Shown: positions 1 through 8,494, counted from the stretch's first letter. The stretch: DNA of 35,921 bases from Spirochaetaceae bacterium (GCA_007694005.1 RECN01000108.1:1-35921), one strand, 5' to 3'. Program-made: numbers and translations. Notes: generated from the letters alone by a model not told the origin.

Positions 1-1
1 G

Positions 2-562
2 ATAAACAAGCTGTCTGACCGCTTGGCTCGATTTATCAACAACGAAGTTCTGCCGACCGTGCTCCGTCAAGCTGAGATCCGGGCTGCCTATCCCAACCTT
101 GTCTTCACTAAAAACCCCTGGGGCAAAGCTGCCATGGGATGTAGCTCCGGAGGCGCAGCGGCACTCACGATGGGTTGGTTCCGACCAGACCTGTTTCGGC
201 GCTTGATTACCTACTCCGGAACGTTCGTCGATCATCAGGACGACGACGCACCCGAGGAAGCAGATTACCCGCTGGGCGCCTGGGAGTATCACTCCGGCAT
301 GAAGTTGATCGAGAACAGCGAAAACAAGCCACTGCGGATCTTCACGCATGTTTCGGAAAACGACCTGCGAGCCAGCGATCCCGAAGAAACGTACCACAAC
401 TGGGTAATGGCCAACGAGCGAACCGCGGCGGCGCTTAAAGCCAAAGGCTACGAATATCGCTACGTCTTTAGTCTTGCGACCCGGCATTGTGATGACAAAG
501 TCTTCGAGCACACGTTGGCTGACACGTTGGTCTGGATGTGGCGCGGCTACGAGTCGCAGTGA
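2..562 (+). CDS. Esterase of the enterochelin-esterase-like alpha/beta-hydrolase family, 5' partial
   Basis: The reading frame is open to the left window edge, so only the C-terminal part of about 186 residues is visible. The segment reads like the second half of a Fes/esterase-D type alpha/beta hydrolase. It has a nucleophile elbow GCSSGG (GxSxG form), followed by a downstream 'FRPDLFRRLITYSGTF' stretch typical of these esterases. A later Asp-containing segment (ENDLRASD) and a His near the end (ATRHCDD) are candidates for the remaining triad members. Enzymes of this family hydrolyse carboxyl esters, including feruloyl or acetyl esters on plant polysaccharides and siderophore esters. Next to sugar-acid catabolism genes, a carbohydrate-ester role is plausible but inferred. 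Signal peptide and promoter lie outside the window. The gene converges on the oxidoreductase that follows. Confidence 0.8.
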   Translation: MNKLSDRLARFINNEVLPTVLRQAEIRAAYPNLVFTKNPWGKAAMGCSSGGAAALTMGWFRPDLFRRLITYSGTFVDHQDDDAPEEADYPLGAWEYHSGMKLIENSENKPLRIFTHVSENDLRASDPEETYHNWVMANERTAAALKAKGYEYRYVFSLATRHCDDKVFEHTLADTLVWMWRGYESQ

Positions 563-586
563 CGCCCAGGCGGTGCGCTCTCGTTC

Positions 587-1738
587 TCAGTTGAACGCGC
601 CCCAGTATCTGCCCATTCCGACCACCTGACCGGTGTCCGCGGCTTCGTCGATCGCGAGGCAGGTCGCGGTGGACTCCAGTCCCTCGAGCACTCCTGCTGA
701 GGGCTCGGTGCCATGGAGCGTGCTCGCCACCAGCTCGTCCGCGAGGATGTCGTCTCCGCCCCCGTGACCGTCGGTGCGGCCGAGCCCCTCGTCCAGTGTG
801 GGAGTATCCCATCCGATCTTCCGCAATTCGATAGTGCCGGTGCGAAGGTCGGCGCGGATTGCACCTTCCGAACCCTGGAGGTACATCCGCCGTTCGGGTA
901 TGGCGCTCATGGAGTTCGCATGAAACGCGGCGCGCACACCCGAGTCGTATTCGATGATCGCGACCTGATTGTCAAAGATGTCCTTGTCGGAGGTGAAAGG
1001 ATTCTTACCCACGAGCGAACGCCACGTCTGGAACGGCTCTTTACCGTCCGGACTCGGTCCGATCCGCTCGATGTGGGATTCCCCCTCGGGAACAAAGAAG
1101 TCGAGCCCTCCGAACGACGCGACGCGCTTCGCACGGGACGCGGTAATCCAGTTGATCAGATCGATGTCGTGGCAACACTTCTCCAGAAGGTGCGTTCCCG
1201 CGTTCTCCCGGAGGCGACGCCAGTCACCCATGATGTAGCCACCGTGATTAAAATCAATGGTTTCGTTGAACTCGAGACTGATAAGATCGCCAATCGCGCC
1301 GCTCGCGACGAGCTGTTGTATCTTCCGATAATGCGGAGCGTAACGAAGCGTAAATCCCAGCGTGAATTTTGCTCCGCTCTCCCGCCAGGCGCGCTGCATG
1401 CGGGCGCAGTCCTCGATCGTTGTGGCCATGGGCTTCTGGCAGAAGACGTGCTTTCCCGCGTGGAACGCGTCCACAGTCTGGTCCGCGTGGAATCGGTTCC
1501 ATGAGGCGATCATGACCAGGTTGACGTCCGGCCGGTCGACAACCGCTCGATGATCGGTGCATACGTCCGGGTGCGTGCTGATCTCCCCAAGCGCCCTGGC
1601 AACCGACCGCTCGTCGGGATCGTAGACCGCTGTGACCTCGAAACGCTTGTCCCTGGCAAGCACGCGCGAGACGATCGCCATGCCCATGCCGCCGCACCCG
1701 ATCACTCCGATTCCCACTCTGTCTGAATCTGCACTCAT
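587..1738 (-). CDS. Gfo/Idh/MocA family NAD(P)-dependent oxidoreductase
   Basis: This is a 383-residue sugar or cyclitol dehydrogenase. The N-terminal Rossmann fold shows VIGCGGMG, followed by the FCQKPMA segment in the position of the family's EKP motif, where the Lys is catalytic. The C-terminal domain contains the catalytic region HLLEKCCHDIDLINW with the His/Asp pair. Family members oxidise a ring hydroxyl of sugars, glycosides or inositols, usually with bound NAD(P). I chose the start MSADSDRVG at 1738 because it sits just before the Rossmann strand and 8 nt after an extended -10 (TGCTATACT); an ATG 39 nt further upstream has no Shine-Dalgarno either and would lie upstream of that promoter. 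It is divergent from the J-domain gene. The exact substrate cannot be read from sequence; it is clearly different from the IolG-type protein at 4133-5170. Confidence 0.9.
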   Translation of the reverse strand: MSADSDRVGIGVIGCGGMGMAIVSRVLARDKRFEVTAVYDPDERSVARALGEISTHPDVCTDHRAVVDRPDVNLVMIASWNRFHADQTVDAFHAGKHVFCQKPMATTIEDCARMQRAWRESGAKFTLGFTLRYAPHYRKIQQLVASGAIGDLISLEFNETIDFNHGGYIMGDWRRLRENAGTHLLEKCCHDIDLINWITASRAKRVASFGGLDFFVPEGESHIERIGPSPDGKEPFQTWRSLVGKNPFTSDKDIFDNQVAIIEYDSGVRAAFHANSMSAIPERRMYLQGSEGAIRADLRTGTIELRKIGWDTPTLDEGLGRTDGHGGGDDILADELVASTLHGTEPSAGVLEGLESTATCLAIDEAADTGQVVGMGRYWGAFN

Positions 1739-1806
1739 AGGAGCGCAGTATAGCAGAACAGCGCGTGCCCTGGTCATCGATTAAGGTAGAAACTATATCC
1801 ATCCGC
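1739..1806. promoter_or_regulatory. Divergent promoter region of 68 bp with two leaderless-type promoters
   Basis: On the plus strand, TGGTCA (1771-1776) and TATATC (1794-1799) are separated by 17 bp, and the ATG at 1807 follows 7 nt after the -10. On the minus strand, an extended -10 TGCTATACT (TATACT at 1752-1747) ends 8 nt before the ATG at 1738. The -35 element for that side is weak and would overlap the plus-strand -35. Neither start codon has a GGAG-like sequence in front of it, so both transcripts may start at or next to the A of the ATG. Promoter calls are by eye. Confidence 0.5.
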
Positions 1807-2739
1807 ATGTATCTTCAGGGCGTGCCGAGAGAAGCAAGTCCGTCACCCGAGCCCGTGCTGCAGGAAATACAGAGACAGCTGGAACGCGGAGGGAGCTGGC
1901 GATTGCCTGTCGACCGGATTCCGGATCTGCTCGACCTCGAGCACACCGAGTTCTACCGGCAGGTGTACACGGCGGTGAACCGTCCCGGGGGTACCGTTGA
2001 CTACTCCACCCTCACGCAGACCTTCGACCGGGAAAGCGTCGGCGAACTTCTTGGTGTGCTCGAGCTCATCTGTGGTCCCCAGGCAGAAGAGGCATTTACC
2101 GGGTTCGGCCTCTTCATACCGCACGTCCTGCGCGTCGAGCTCACCGCCATCCTTCTGGAAACCGCCCGCATCGAAGCTGCCGGGCACCACGTCGACAGGG
2201 ATGCTTTTGAAGCGATGCTTCGGACCTTCCGGTCCTACGAGTCCGCACGCGAAATCTACTTTGCAGAGTACTTCTCCGAGCAGCAGATTATTCGTTCGGC
2301 CTCTGAGCGCTTTGCGCAGGATCGCACCTTCAGGTTTCCGGACCTCGCGTTTCAGAATGCGGTCGATGTGCTCGAGCGCCTGTTCAGCAGGCGTATTCTC
2401 GAGCTTGAGACGGTGCTCTGGTCGATAGGGGCGGCACTGTTCGAGATTGCCGTAGCGGCCGGTTACGCACGGCGCTCCGGGGAAGACTACAACACCGGCG
2501 GGCGGGCAGATGACGGCGAGTCGACCGCGGGCAGGCTCGATCACGAGGCGGACCGGCTCGAATCGTGGGCGTACAGCGTCCTCGAGCTCGATCCGGAACG
2601 TTCAGATATGTCGATGATAAAGCGCGCGTACAAAGGCCTCATGCTGCGCTACCACCCGGACGTAAACCCGCGCGGGCTCGACAAAGCCAAGGAGATCAAC
2701 CGCGCGTACAGCGTGCTGCTCGAGGCTGTGTGGCCATAA
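1807..2739 (+). CDS. J-domain protein (DnaJ-like co-chaperone) with an uncharacterised N-terminal domain
   Basis: This is a 310-residue protein whose last 60 or so residues form a J domain. It reads YSVLELDPERSD, then the RAYKGLMLRYHPDVNP segment with the HPD tripeptide at His283-Asp285, and then KEINRAYSVLLEAV. J domains stimulate the ATPase of DnaK/Hsp70. The N-terminal 250 residues are rich in helices and acidic residues and match no domain I recognise. There is no Gly/Phe-rich linker and no zinc finger, so this is a class III (type C) J protein and not DnaJ itself. The J domain is at the C-terminus, which is the reverse of DnaJ. The start at 1807 was chosen because it lies 7 nt downstream of a promoter; an upstream in-frame start would precede the -10. 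A role in a specialised chaperone task is inferred. Confidence 0.85.
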   Translation: MYLQGVPREASPSPEPVLQEIQRQLERGGSWRLPVDRIPDLLDLEHTEFYRQVYTAVNRPGGTVDYSTLTQTFDRESVGELLGVLELICGPQAEEAFTGFGLFIPHVLRVELTAILLETARIEAAGHHVDRDAFEAMLRTFRSYESAREIYFAEYFSEQQIIRSASERFAQDRTFRFPDLAFQNAVDVLERLFSRRILELETVLWSIGAALFEIAVAAGYARRSGEDYNTGGRADDGESTAGRLDHEADRLESWAYSVLELDPERSDMSMIKRAYKGLMLRYHPDVNPRGLDKAKEINRAYSVLLEAVWP

Positions 2740-2783
2740 AGAAGCATCGTGACAGCAGGGTCGTACGGCGGTAACCTTTTTTT

Positions 2784-2817
2784 GGATGCGTAGGCGTTTT
2801 CGTGCGGGCACGCATCC
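2784..2817. repeat. Inverted repeat between the J-domain gene and the oligogalacturonate lyase gene
   Basis: GGATGCGT (2784-2791) and ACGCATCC (2810-2817) form a perfect 8-bp inverted repeat around an 18-nt spacer. The spacer and right arm also contain GTGC-GG-GCAC. A run of seven T precedes the left arm instead of following the right arm, so it does not look like a plus-strand intrinsic terminator. It ends about 30 bp upstream of the -10-like box of the next gene, where an operator would sit. Function is not known. Confidence 0.4.
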
Positions 2818-2847
2818 CATAAACTGGCGCACTCAAACGAGATATTG

Positions 2848-2861
2848 TATGCTGTCAGACT
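2848..2861 (+). promoter_or_regulatory. Leaderless-type -10 box of the oligogalacturonate lyase gene
   Basis: TATGCT at 2848-2853 ends 8 nt before the ATG at 2862. No Shine-Dalgarno sequence is present and no good -35 hexamer is visible, so transcription from here would need an activator or a relaxed promoter. Confidence 0.35.
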
Positions 2862-4100
2862 ATGGACAAACAGACGCAGGACAGCGGCAAAGGCTTCGTG
2901 TATCATGACCCGGCCTTTCAGTACACCGACGAGTACAGCGGCCGGACTATCGAGCGACTGACCGATTATCTCGGTCATACCAACCACCTGTATTTTACCG
3001 ATCCCTGCTGGATCGACGATAGCCGTTCCATGGTCGTAACATCAGATCGAAATAACCGAAGCAATCTCTTTCGCCTCGAGCTGGAAGACCGCTCGCTCAC
3101 CCAGCTTACAGACCTGCACGGCGGGGAGCGTCCACACAGTTCGTATTCGGCGGCGAATCGATGCCATTATTTTGTCAGCGACGGTGCGCTTATCGAACTC
3201 TCGATAGACACGCTCGAAGAGCGCGAACTGTGCCGGCCCGCATCACGCGTAAACGGCGTCCCTATGGAGCTCTCCGGACGCCCCTGCGCCAACGCCGACG
3301 GCTCTTCGGTGATCCTGAGCGCTTCCGAGCCTGACCCGACAGCCGGGGAACGCGTGTCCTTCGCGTACGCGGGGTTTCACAGCGACTTCCACCGAAAACC
3401 GCTGACCCGGATTCTTCGGGTCGATCGAGCAACAGGCTCGGCAGAGATTATCCACGAGGACCGATGTTTCATTACACACCTTAATCCCTCACCTGCCCTG
3501 CCCGATGTCATGACCTTCTGCCATGAAGGACCGTGGCACCTCGTCGATCAGCGGATCTGGGGCTTGAACATCAGGACAGGCGAAACCTGGAAGGTACGCG
3601 ACCAGAGCGGCGAGGACCTCGCGATCGGTCACGAGTACTGGTTTGCCGACGGCGAACGCATCGGTTATCACGGAAGATCGCGCAGCGACGCGACACACAG
3701 TCAGGGCAAGCATATCTACGGACACATACGCTGGGACGGAAGCGAATGCGTCGAGCAGTGGTTCCCCTTTCACTCGACGCATTTTCACAGCCTCGACGAA
3801 CAGCTTATCGTTGGGGACGGGAGCCCGGCGGCAGTCTTTACACACCAGGGCGTATCGCAGCCCTTTATACAGCTCTTCCGGTGGAACGGTAGCGAATACG
3901 AGGGGCCGCGCATTCTCGCGTATCACCGAAGCACCTTCAACGACCAGCACGCGCATCCGCATCCGCGCTTTACGCCGGATGGAAAGCACATAATCTACAC
4001 CTCCGATCTGACCGGTTACTCGAACATCTATCGTGTAGAAATCGGCGATTTTGATGAGCTTCCGCTACTGACCGATGATGTCAGACCGCAGCACACCTGA
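2862..4100 (+). CDS. ogl: Oligogalacturonate lyase family protein (beta-propeller)
   Basis: This 412-residue cytoplasmic protein (no signal peptide) has the repeated beta-propeller blade pattern seen in oligogalacturonate lyases: 'WIDDSRSMVVTSDRNNRSNLFRLEL' near the start and 'RFTPDGKHIIYTSDLTGYSNIYRVE' near the end. Known lyases hold a catalytic Mn2+ with one His plus a Gln-x-x-His-x-His cluster. Here the cluster is Gln362-His365-His367 in DQHAHPHPRF, and the separate His is in THFHSL (His307 or His309). The enzyme cleaves short (unsaturated) oligogalacturonides by beta-elimination, ending in 5-keto-4-deoxyuronate. The family also has members of untested substrate, so a related uronide is possible. 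The gene converges on iolG with 32 bp between them. The first ATG was taken as the start. Confidence 0.85.
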   Translation: MDKQTQDSGKGFVYHDPAFQYTDEYSGRTIERLTDYLGHTNHLYFTDPCWIDDSRSMVVTSDRNNRSNLFRLELEDRSLTQLTDLHGGERPHSSYSAANRCHYFVSDGALIELSIDTLEERELCRPASRVNGVPMELSGRPCANADGSSVILSASEPDPTAGERVSFAYAGFHSDFHRKPLTRILRVDRATGSAEIIHEDRCFITHLNPSPALPDVMTFCHEGPWHLVDQRIWGLNIRTGETWKVRDQSGEDLAIGHEYWFADGERIGYHGRSRSDATHSQGKHIYGHIRWDGSECVEQWFPFHSTHFHSLDEQLIVGDGSPAAVFTHQGVSQPFIQLFRWNGSEYEGPRILAYHRSTFNDQHAHPHPRFTPDGKHIIYTSDLTGYSNIYRVEIGDFDELPLLTDDVRPQHT

Positions 4101-4132
4101 GCAGCTGCAGGACACAGCCTACCCGACGAGGC

Positions 4133-5170
4133 CTATACCGACAGTCCGAACGCCGCTCTGAACTCGGGCAGCTTCACAGGCAGCCCCGTCTCGTGCGAGC
4201 GCTTCGCCGCGTGCGCAAGGACCACCGACTCGCGCCCGTCGATCAAGTCGACCGCCGGTGCTTCGCGGTTGCGGACCGCCGAAGCGAACGCGTTGAGCTC
4301 GATGACGTAGGAGTCGATGTAGCGGTCGAGAAAGAAGCGCAGGGGTACGTCGCGTCGTATGCCGGATTCGCTTGCGAGCACGGCTGTGTTCCCGTAAACG
4401 TTATCGGTGAGCGCGTTCCCTCCGCTTCCAAAAATCTCTGCGCGCTGATCGTAGCCGAAGGCGGCGCGACGGGAGTTCTCGATAGTGGCTATAGTCCGAT
4501 CCACGAAGCGAAGCGTGACCACCGCGGTATCGACGTCGCCGGCCTCGGCGATCGCGGGGTCTACCCGGCACTCCGCGACGGTATAGATTTCGCTTACCTC
4601 GGCTCCGACGAGAAAGCGAACCATGTCGAGGTCGTGAATCATCATATCAATAAAGAGTCCACCCGAACGCCTGACATACTCGATGGGCGGTGGCTCCGGG
4701 TCCCGGCTTGTGAGCCGCACGGTGTGCAGCTCACCGATCTCGCCACCCTCGATAGCAGTTCGCAGGCGCGCGTAGTTCGGATCGAATCGGCGGTTGAAAC
4801 CGACCTGCAGAATAGTGTCGCTTTGCTCGACGGCCGAGCGCATCCGTTCAATCGAGGCTATATCGACTGCGAGTGGTTTTTCGCAGAATACCGCAATGCC
4901 GCGTCGTGCGGCACTGCAGACCGCTTCCTCGTGGGTGTCGGTGCTCGAACACACGAGTATCGCGTCGAGGCCATCAACCGACAGGAGTTCATCGAGCGTG
5001 CTGCATACCCGCGGTATGCCGAACTTCGCCGCGAGCGCCTCAGCTGGTTCGGGGAATACGTCGGCAACCGCGGCGACGGTGCACCCGGGGACGCGGGTCA
5101 TGAGAAGCTCGGTGTGAAGCGAGCCGATGCGCCCGGCTCCAAGTACGCCTATCTGCAGTGAGTTCGCCAT
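4133..5170 (-). CDS. iolG: Inositol 2-dehydrogenase (IolG type, Gfo/Idh/MocA family)
   Basis: This 345-residue protein carries the Rossmann motif VLGAGRIG at its N-terminus, the FCEKPLA segment with the catalytic Lys, and IDMMIHDLDM with the His/Asp pair. The C-terminal half has the RRAAFGYDQRAEIFGSGG stretch characteristic of myo-inositol dehydrogenases. It oxidises myo-inositol (or scyllo-inositol) to scyllo-inosose with NAD(P). It is the last gene of a minus-strand run iolM-iolN-iolO-iolG whose four families together match the Thermotoga inositol route, which strengthens the assignment. An AGAGGTG sequence precedes the ATG. Another Gfo-family dehydrogenase specificity cannot be excluded by sequence alone. 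Confidence 0.85.
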   Translation of the reverse strand: MANSLQIGVLGAGRIGSLHTELLMTRVPGCTVAAVADVFPEPAEALAAKFGIPRVCSTLDELLSVDGLDAILVCSSTDTHEEAVCSAARRGIAVFCEKPLAVDIASIERMRSAVEQSDTILQVGFNRRFDPNYARLRTAIEGGEIGELHTVRLTSRDPEPPPIEYVRRSGGLFIDMMIHDLDMVRFLVGAEVSEIYTVAECRVDPAIAEAGDVDTAVVTLRFVDRTIATIENSRRAAFGYDQRAEIFGSGGNALTDNVYGNTAVLASESGIRRDVPLRFFLDRYIDSYVIELNAFASAVRNREAPAVDLIDGRESVVLAHAAKRSHETGLPVKLPEFRAAFGLSV

Positions 5171-5222
5171 AGCGGCACCTCTCTCTATTCAGTCTTCGCC
5201 AGCGTGTAGACGCGGCGATCGT

Positions 5223-6041
5223 TTATACCGCGCTCGTCCACGCGGCGCGCACCGCGTCGGCAGCCCGTGCGACATCATCGCCTTCACTGCCGACAATGTT
5301 CCCTTCCATCGCGAAGCGGCCGGTATAGCCGATCGTCTTCACGGTGCGAAAGAAGGCTGCAAAGTCGAATCCACCGCGCCCGGGAAGGGTGCGGTTGTTC
5401 TCCGACAGGTGTATGCTCATGATGCGTGGGAAGGCGTTCGTGAGCGCGGCGGCCTGATCGGCTTCTTCGATGTTCATGTGAAAGGTATCGGGTAGAATCC
5501 TGACCCACTCGGCAGGCGTACCATCGATAAGTTCAAGGGTATCCTCAAGCGAGTTCGCAACCGGTGTCTCGTAGCGATTCGTCGCCTCGATGATCAGTGG
5601 GGTTCGGGTATCGGAAGCGACCGGTGCAAGTTCGAGCACCGAACGCCGGAACGCGGTCCGGGCGGCGCCGGGGTCGCTTCGATCCATGCCCTTCATAAAC
5701 CCGATAATCGCGCCGACATCATCATCCTGTACCCATCTCAGATACTCCGAGCAGGTCTCGACAGCGCGCAGCCGTTCCGCTTCGTCGGCAGACGAAAGCG
5801 AAAGGCCGGCGGTCTTCGCGCTCAGCCCGGTCGCGAACATCGAGAGTCGCAGATCAAAACCACCGAGAAACTCGACGACGTCCTGATAGTCCATGGTCGC
5901 CGGGTCGGCCATGTTGAGTTCAAGGCCCCAGAGTCCCGCGTCCCGAAACTGCCGCAGCGTGTTCGCAAAGGCCTGATTGCTGCGATAGTCGTCCGGCAAA
6001 ACAGTCTGATACGACAGGGTATAGGGAAACGCGGAACTCAT
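5223..6041 (-). CDS. iolO: Sugar isomerase/epimerase, TIM barrel (IolO-like, 5-keto-L-gluconate epimerase)
   Basis: This 272-residue protein has the xylose-isomerase-like TIM-barrel fold. Metal-site candidates appear in the usual order: Glu in LIIEATNRYET, the Asp/His/Glu set in LPDTFHMNIEE, His in IHLSENNR, and Glu in FAMEGN. In the Thermotoga inositol pathway the corresponding enzyme epimerises 5-keto-L-gluconate to D-tagaturonate. The start MSSAFPYT at 6041 is supported by an AGAGAGGT site; a longer frame reaching upstream overlaps the previous gene and adds a non-family leader. It lies 26 bp after iolN and 52 bp before iolG. The name depends on the gene neighbourhood, because TIM-barrel epimerases vary widely in specificity. 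Confidence 0.75.
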   Translation of the reverse strand: MSSAFPYTLSYQTVLPDDYRSNQAFANTLRQFRDAGLWGLELNMADPATMDYQDVVEFLGGFDLRLSMFATGLSAKTAGLSLSSADEAERLRAVETCSEYLRWVQDDDVGAIIGFMKGMDRSDPGAARTAFRRSVLELAPVASDTRTPLIIEATNRYETPVANSLEDTLELIDGTPAEWVRILPDTFHMNIEEADQAAALTNAFPRIMSIHLSENNRTLPGRGGFDFAAFFRTVKTIGYTGRFAMEGNIVGSEGDDVARAADAVRAAWTSAV

Positions 6042-6067
6042 GCGGGGTACCTCTCTGGTGCTTCGTA

Positions 6068-7186
6068 TTAGTGCTTGGTAAAGGGCCCGATCGACGGCAG
6101 CTCGTAGACCGACTTCCACCCGGGGCTCTGCGGTTCCTTCAGGTATGGTTCGAGCTCTTTCGGATCGCGGAGCGTAATCTGATCGATGGGTGGAAGCTTA
6201 CCCGGCGGATACGCTTCGTGGATTTCTTCGATAACCAGAGTCAGGTAGCGAAGGATTGCCGCGATCGGCCGTTTTGCTTTCTCGGGGGTGGCTATCGACG
6301 GCTTGCCGACGACACCCTCGGGCGTGCCTTTCATCTCTATTGCAAAGTGACCTTCACCTTCAGACCATTTGTGCGGCCGGCGCCAGGGGTCGACTGACTT
6401 GTCGAAGTGTCCCTCCGGGAGAAACGACTGCCCCTCCGCGTCGACGACGTACTTCATGTCTATCATATCGTTGAACATGAGCTGAGCAACCGCCGTCTCG
6501 CTCTCATCGGCGTGGACAAAGGTAGTATCGAGCCCGTGCTCTCTGTCGGTCGGGATAAAGAACTCGCGAACCGCGCGGTGCCAGTCCATCATCCTGTAGA
6601 TACCGGGAAGCTGGAATCGCTTGCAAAACTCCTGCAACGCGGTTTCGAGCATCCACAGCTGTCCGTGGTTGTTGATCATGATGATCTTGCGGAATCCGTC
6701 GTTCCACAGCCCGAGCATGACGTGAATGAGGGTCTCCACGACGACTTCCTGGGGCAGCTGAATGGTCCCGGGCATGCCGATGTGGTGGTAGGGGTGGCCT
6801 CCGTAGGTCAGCGGGTTGTGCGCGAGTACGACCTCGTAACCTTTCTTTGCCGTATAGCGACGCACACCTTCGGCGATCTGCGTGACCATGAAGTTGTCGA
6901 GGCCGCTGTTGGAGTGATCCCCGTGGTTCTCGGTCGTGCCGAGCGGAACGAGGACAATGTCGTTCTTTCTGCGCTTTTCGATAAGATGCTTCCGCGGTGT
7001 CGTCTGTATGTACGACCCGGCTTTTCCGAGTTCCGAAGGAGACGGAATCTCGTACTCCGCGAGGATCTCGTCTATCTTTGACATGGGTGCGTCGAAGATT
7101 TCCTTCTTCATTCGTCCGACCGAGGTATCCTCAAACACGATCATGGGATGATCGGTCGGCATGTATTTCATATCACCTTTTACCAT
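6068..7186 (-). CDS. iolN: Creatininase-family amidohydrolase (IolN-like 3-dehydro-scyllo-inosose hydrolase)
   Basis: This 372-residue protein has creatininase-family metal-binding motifs: LVPLGTTENHGDHSNSG (Glu and His ligands, then Asp in GLDNF), a central MINNHGQ, and a later ADESETAVAQ with Glu. In the Thermotoga inositol pathway a creatininase-family enzyme hydrolytically opens the diketo-inositol ring (3-dehydro-scyllo-inosose) to give 5-keto-L-gluconate. This protein has a long N-terminal extension of about 75 residues before the first motif, as expected for that subgroup and unlike creatininase proper. The start at 7186 has an AAGGAG site 6 nt upstream. It lies 49 bp downstream of iolM. 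Confidence 0.82.
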   Translation of the reverse strand: MVKGDMKYMPTDHPMIVFEDTSVGRMKKEIFDAPMSKIDEILAEYEIPSPSELGKAGSYIQTTPRKHLIEKRRKNDIVLVPLGTTENHGDHSNSGLDNFMVTQIAEGVRRYTAKKGYEVVLAHNPLTYGGHPYHHIGMPGTIQLPQEVVVETLIHVMLGLWNDGFRKIIMINNHGQLWMLETALQEFCKRFQLPGIYRMMDWHRAVREFFIPTDREHGLDTTFVHADESETAVAQLMFNDMIDMKYVVDAEGQSFLPEGHFDKSVDPWRRPHKWSEGEGHFAIEMKGTPEGVVGKPSIATPEKAKRPIAAILRYLTLVIEEIHEAYPPGKLPPIDQITLRDPKELEPYLKEPQSPGWKSVYELPSIGPFTKH

Positions 7187-7235
7187 AGTGGCTCCTTTTC
7201 GCCTTGTATTCTTCGTGAGACCTGTGCGACCCGCG

Positions 7236-8444
7236 CTATGCCGTAGCCGACGGTCTGTGACAGCTGATCTTGCACTCTTTTCTGTCAGTGCGAAGCGCAA
7301 CAATGTTTTCCGGTACGTCGTCGAGCGCGATTTCCTTGGTCATCATGGGGAGCACATTCATGCCCGAGGCCATGCATTCGATGACCCGCGGGAAGGTGCC
7401 GTGCCCGGAGTGACCCTGCGCGCCAACGACGTGGGCCCGGCGAACCTGGAAGACCTCGCCGGTCAGCGGAATCTTCGCTTCCGCACGAGCTACGATAACG
7501 ACGGTGCTGTTAAGCCCCTTACCTTCCCAGATGGCCTTCTCGATGTCGGGGAACACAACTGTCGGAAGCCCGGTCGCCTCGAGGTAGATCTTGGCTCCGA
7601 GGCCTTTGGTAATCTCAAGAACGCGGTCTGCAAAGTCTTCGTTTATGGGATCGATTACCTCGTCGGCACCCATGCGTATTCCGAGGTCACGACGTCCCGC
7701 TTCGGGCTCGGAAAGAATGACCTTTGCCGCTCCCGCTTTCTTGAGGATGGCGATACCGGCCATACCGATTGGCCCGCCACCGAGGACGACCGCGTTGTCA
7801 CCCGGACGGATTCCGCCACCGCGCTCGATCAGGGCGTTGTACGCGACGCTCGTCGGCTCGACCATGCTGCCGAGACGGAAGACGTCTTCGTCGTTGTATT
7901 TCTCGCGAAGCGGATCGAGGCTCCAGAGAACCTTCGCCGGCAGTTTGATGTATTTTGTAAACCCACCGTCGACGTTGAATCCGATCTCGTCGAGGCGCTC
8001 GCAGTGGTTCGGAAATCCATCCGCGCAGGGTCGGCATTCGCCGCACCAGAGCATCTCTTCGGGGCAGACCCACTCACCGCCCTTGTACGGTTGACCGGTT
8101 GCCTTGTTAAAAGTGCCCGGACCGACGTCGACGACGACGCCCGAGATCTCGTGACCGAGCGTACACGGAAAACCGGTCAGACCCGGGTACCAGATATACC
8201 CCTGGTCATCCGGCTGGGCCATGTGCACGTCACTTCCGCAAATTCCGACCTGACGGGTTTCGATAACTACCTCACCCGGCCCAGCCTGCGGTACACCAAC
8301 CTTCTCGATCTCCAGGTGCGGATTTCGCCACACCAGGCTGCCGAGATAGGTCTGTACCTTGTCTATATCCTTGCTTCCGAGTTTAAACCCGCTTTTCGGG
8401 TCCCAATCGGCGTGCAGTCTGACTGCTCTCATTGTTTCTGCCAT
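7236..8444 (-). CDS. iolM: Zinc-dependent medium-chain dehydrogenase (scyllo-inosose 3-dehydrogenase, IolM-like)
   Basis: This 402-residue MDR protein is longer than ordinary zinc alcohol dehydrogenases because of an N-terminal extension and an insert around KVQTYLGSLVW. The catalytic-zinc region is GICGSDVHM with GHE further on. The structural zinc site is the four-Cys stretch CGECRPCADGFPNHC. The nucleotide site is VLGGGPIGMAG. The family in Thermotoga oxidises scyllo-inosose to 3-dehydro-scyllo-inosose with NAD. It is the first gene of the catabolic run and has a GGAGG site before the ATG. A LacI-type palindrome lies 50 bp upstream of the start, so this gene and iolNOG are the expected target of a LacI-family repressor. 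Confidence 0.87.
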   Translation of the reverse strand: MAETMRAVRLHADWDPKSGFKLGSKDIDKVQTYLGSLVWRNPHLEIEKVGVPQAGPGEVVIETRQVGICGSDVHMAQPDDQGYIWYPGLTGFPCTLGHEISGVVVDVGPGTFNKATGQPYKGGEWVCPEEMLWCGECRPCADGFPNHCERLDEIGFNVDGGFTKYIKLPAKVLWSLDPLREKYNDEDVFRLGSMVEPTSVAYNALIERGGGIRPGDNAVVLGGGPIGMAGIAILKKAGAAKVILSEPEAGRRDLGIRMGADEVIDPINEDFADRVLEITKGLGAKIYLEATGLPTVVFPDIEKAIWEGKGLNSTVVIVARAEAKIPLTGEVFQVRRAHVVGAQGHSGHGTFPRVIECMASGMNVLPMMTKEIALDDVPENIVALRTDRKECKISCHRPSATA

Positions 8445-8494
8445 AACACACCTCCGTGCACTATCTTTGCTTACGTTTCTGCCTGTACAACACC

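Noticed and set aside
587-1738. This Gfo/Idh/MocA protein as the inositol dehydrogenase of the cluster
   Set aside because: It is in a separate transcription unit and lacks the C-terminal IolG-like stretch; the protein at 4133-5170 fits much better and is inside the iol run.
2771-2817. Intrinsic terminator of the J-domain gene
   Set aside because: The T-run precedes the inverted repeat instead of following it on the coding strand, so the arrangement is wrong for a plus-strand terminator.
4193-5161. A 322-codon plus-strand frame opposite iolG
   Set aside because: It is an antisense shadow caused by high GC in the third codon position of iolG; composition is unlike a folded protein and no ribosome site is present.
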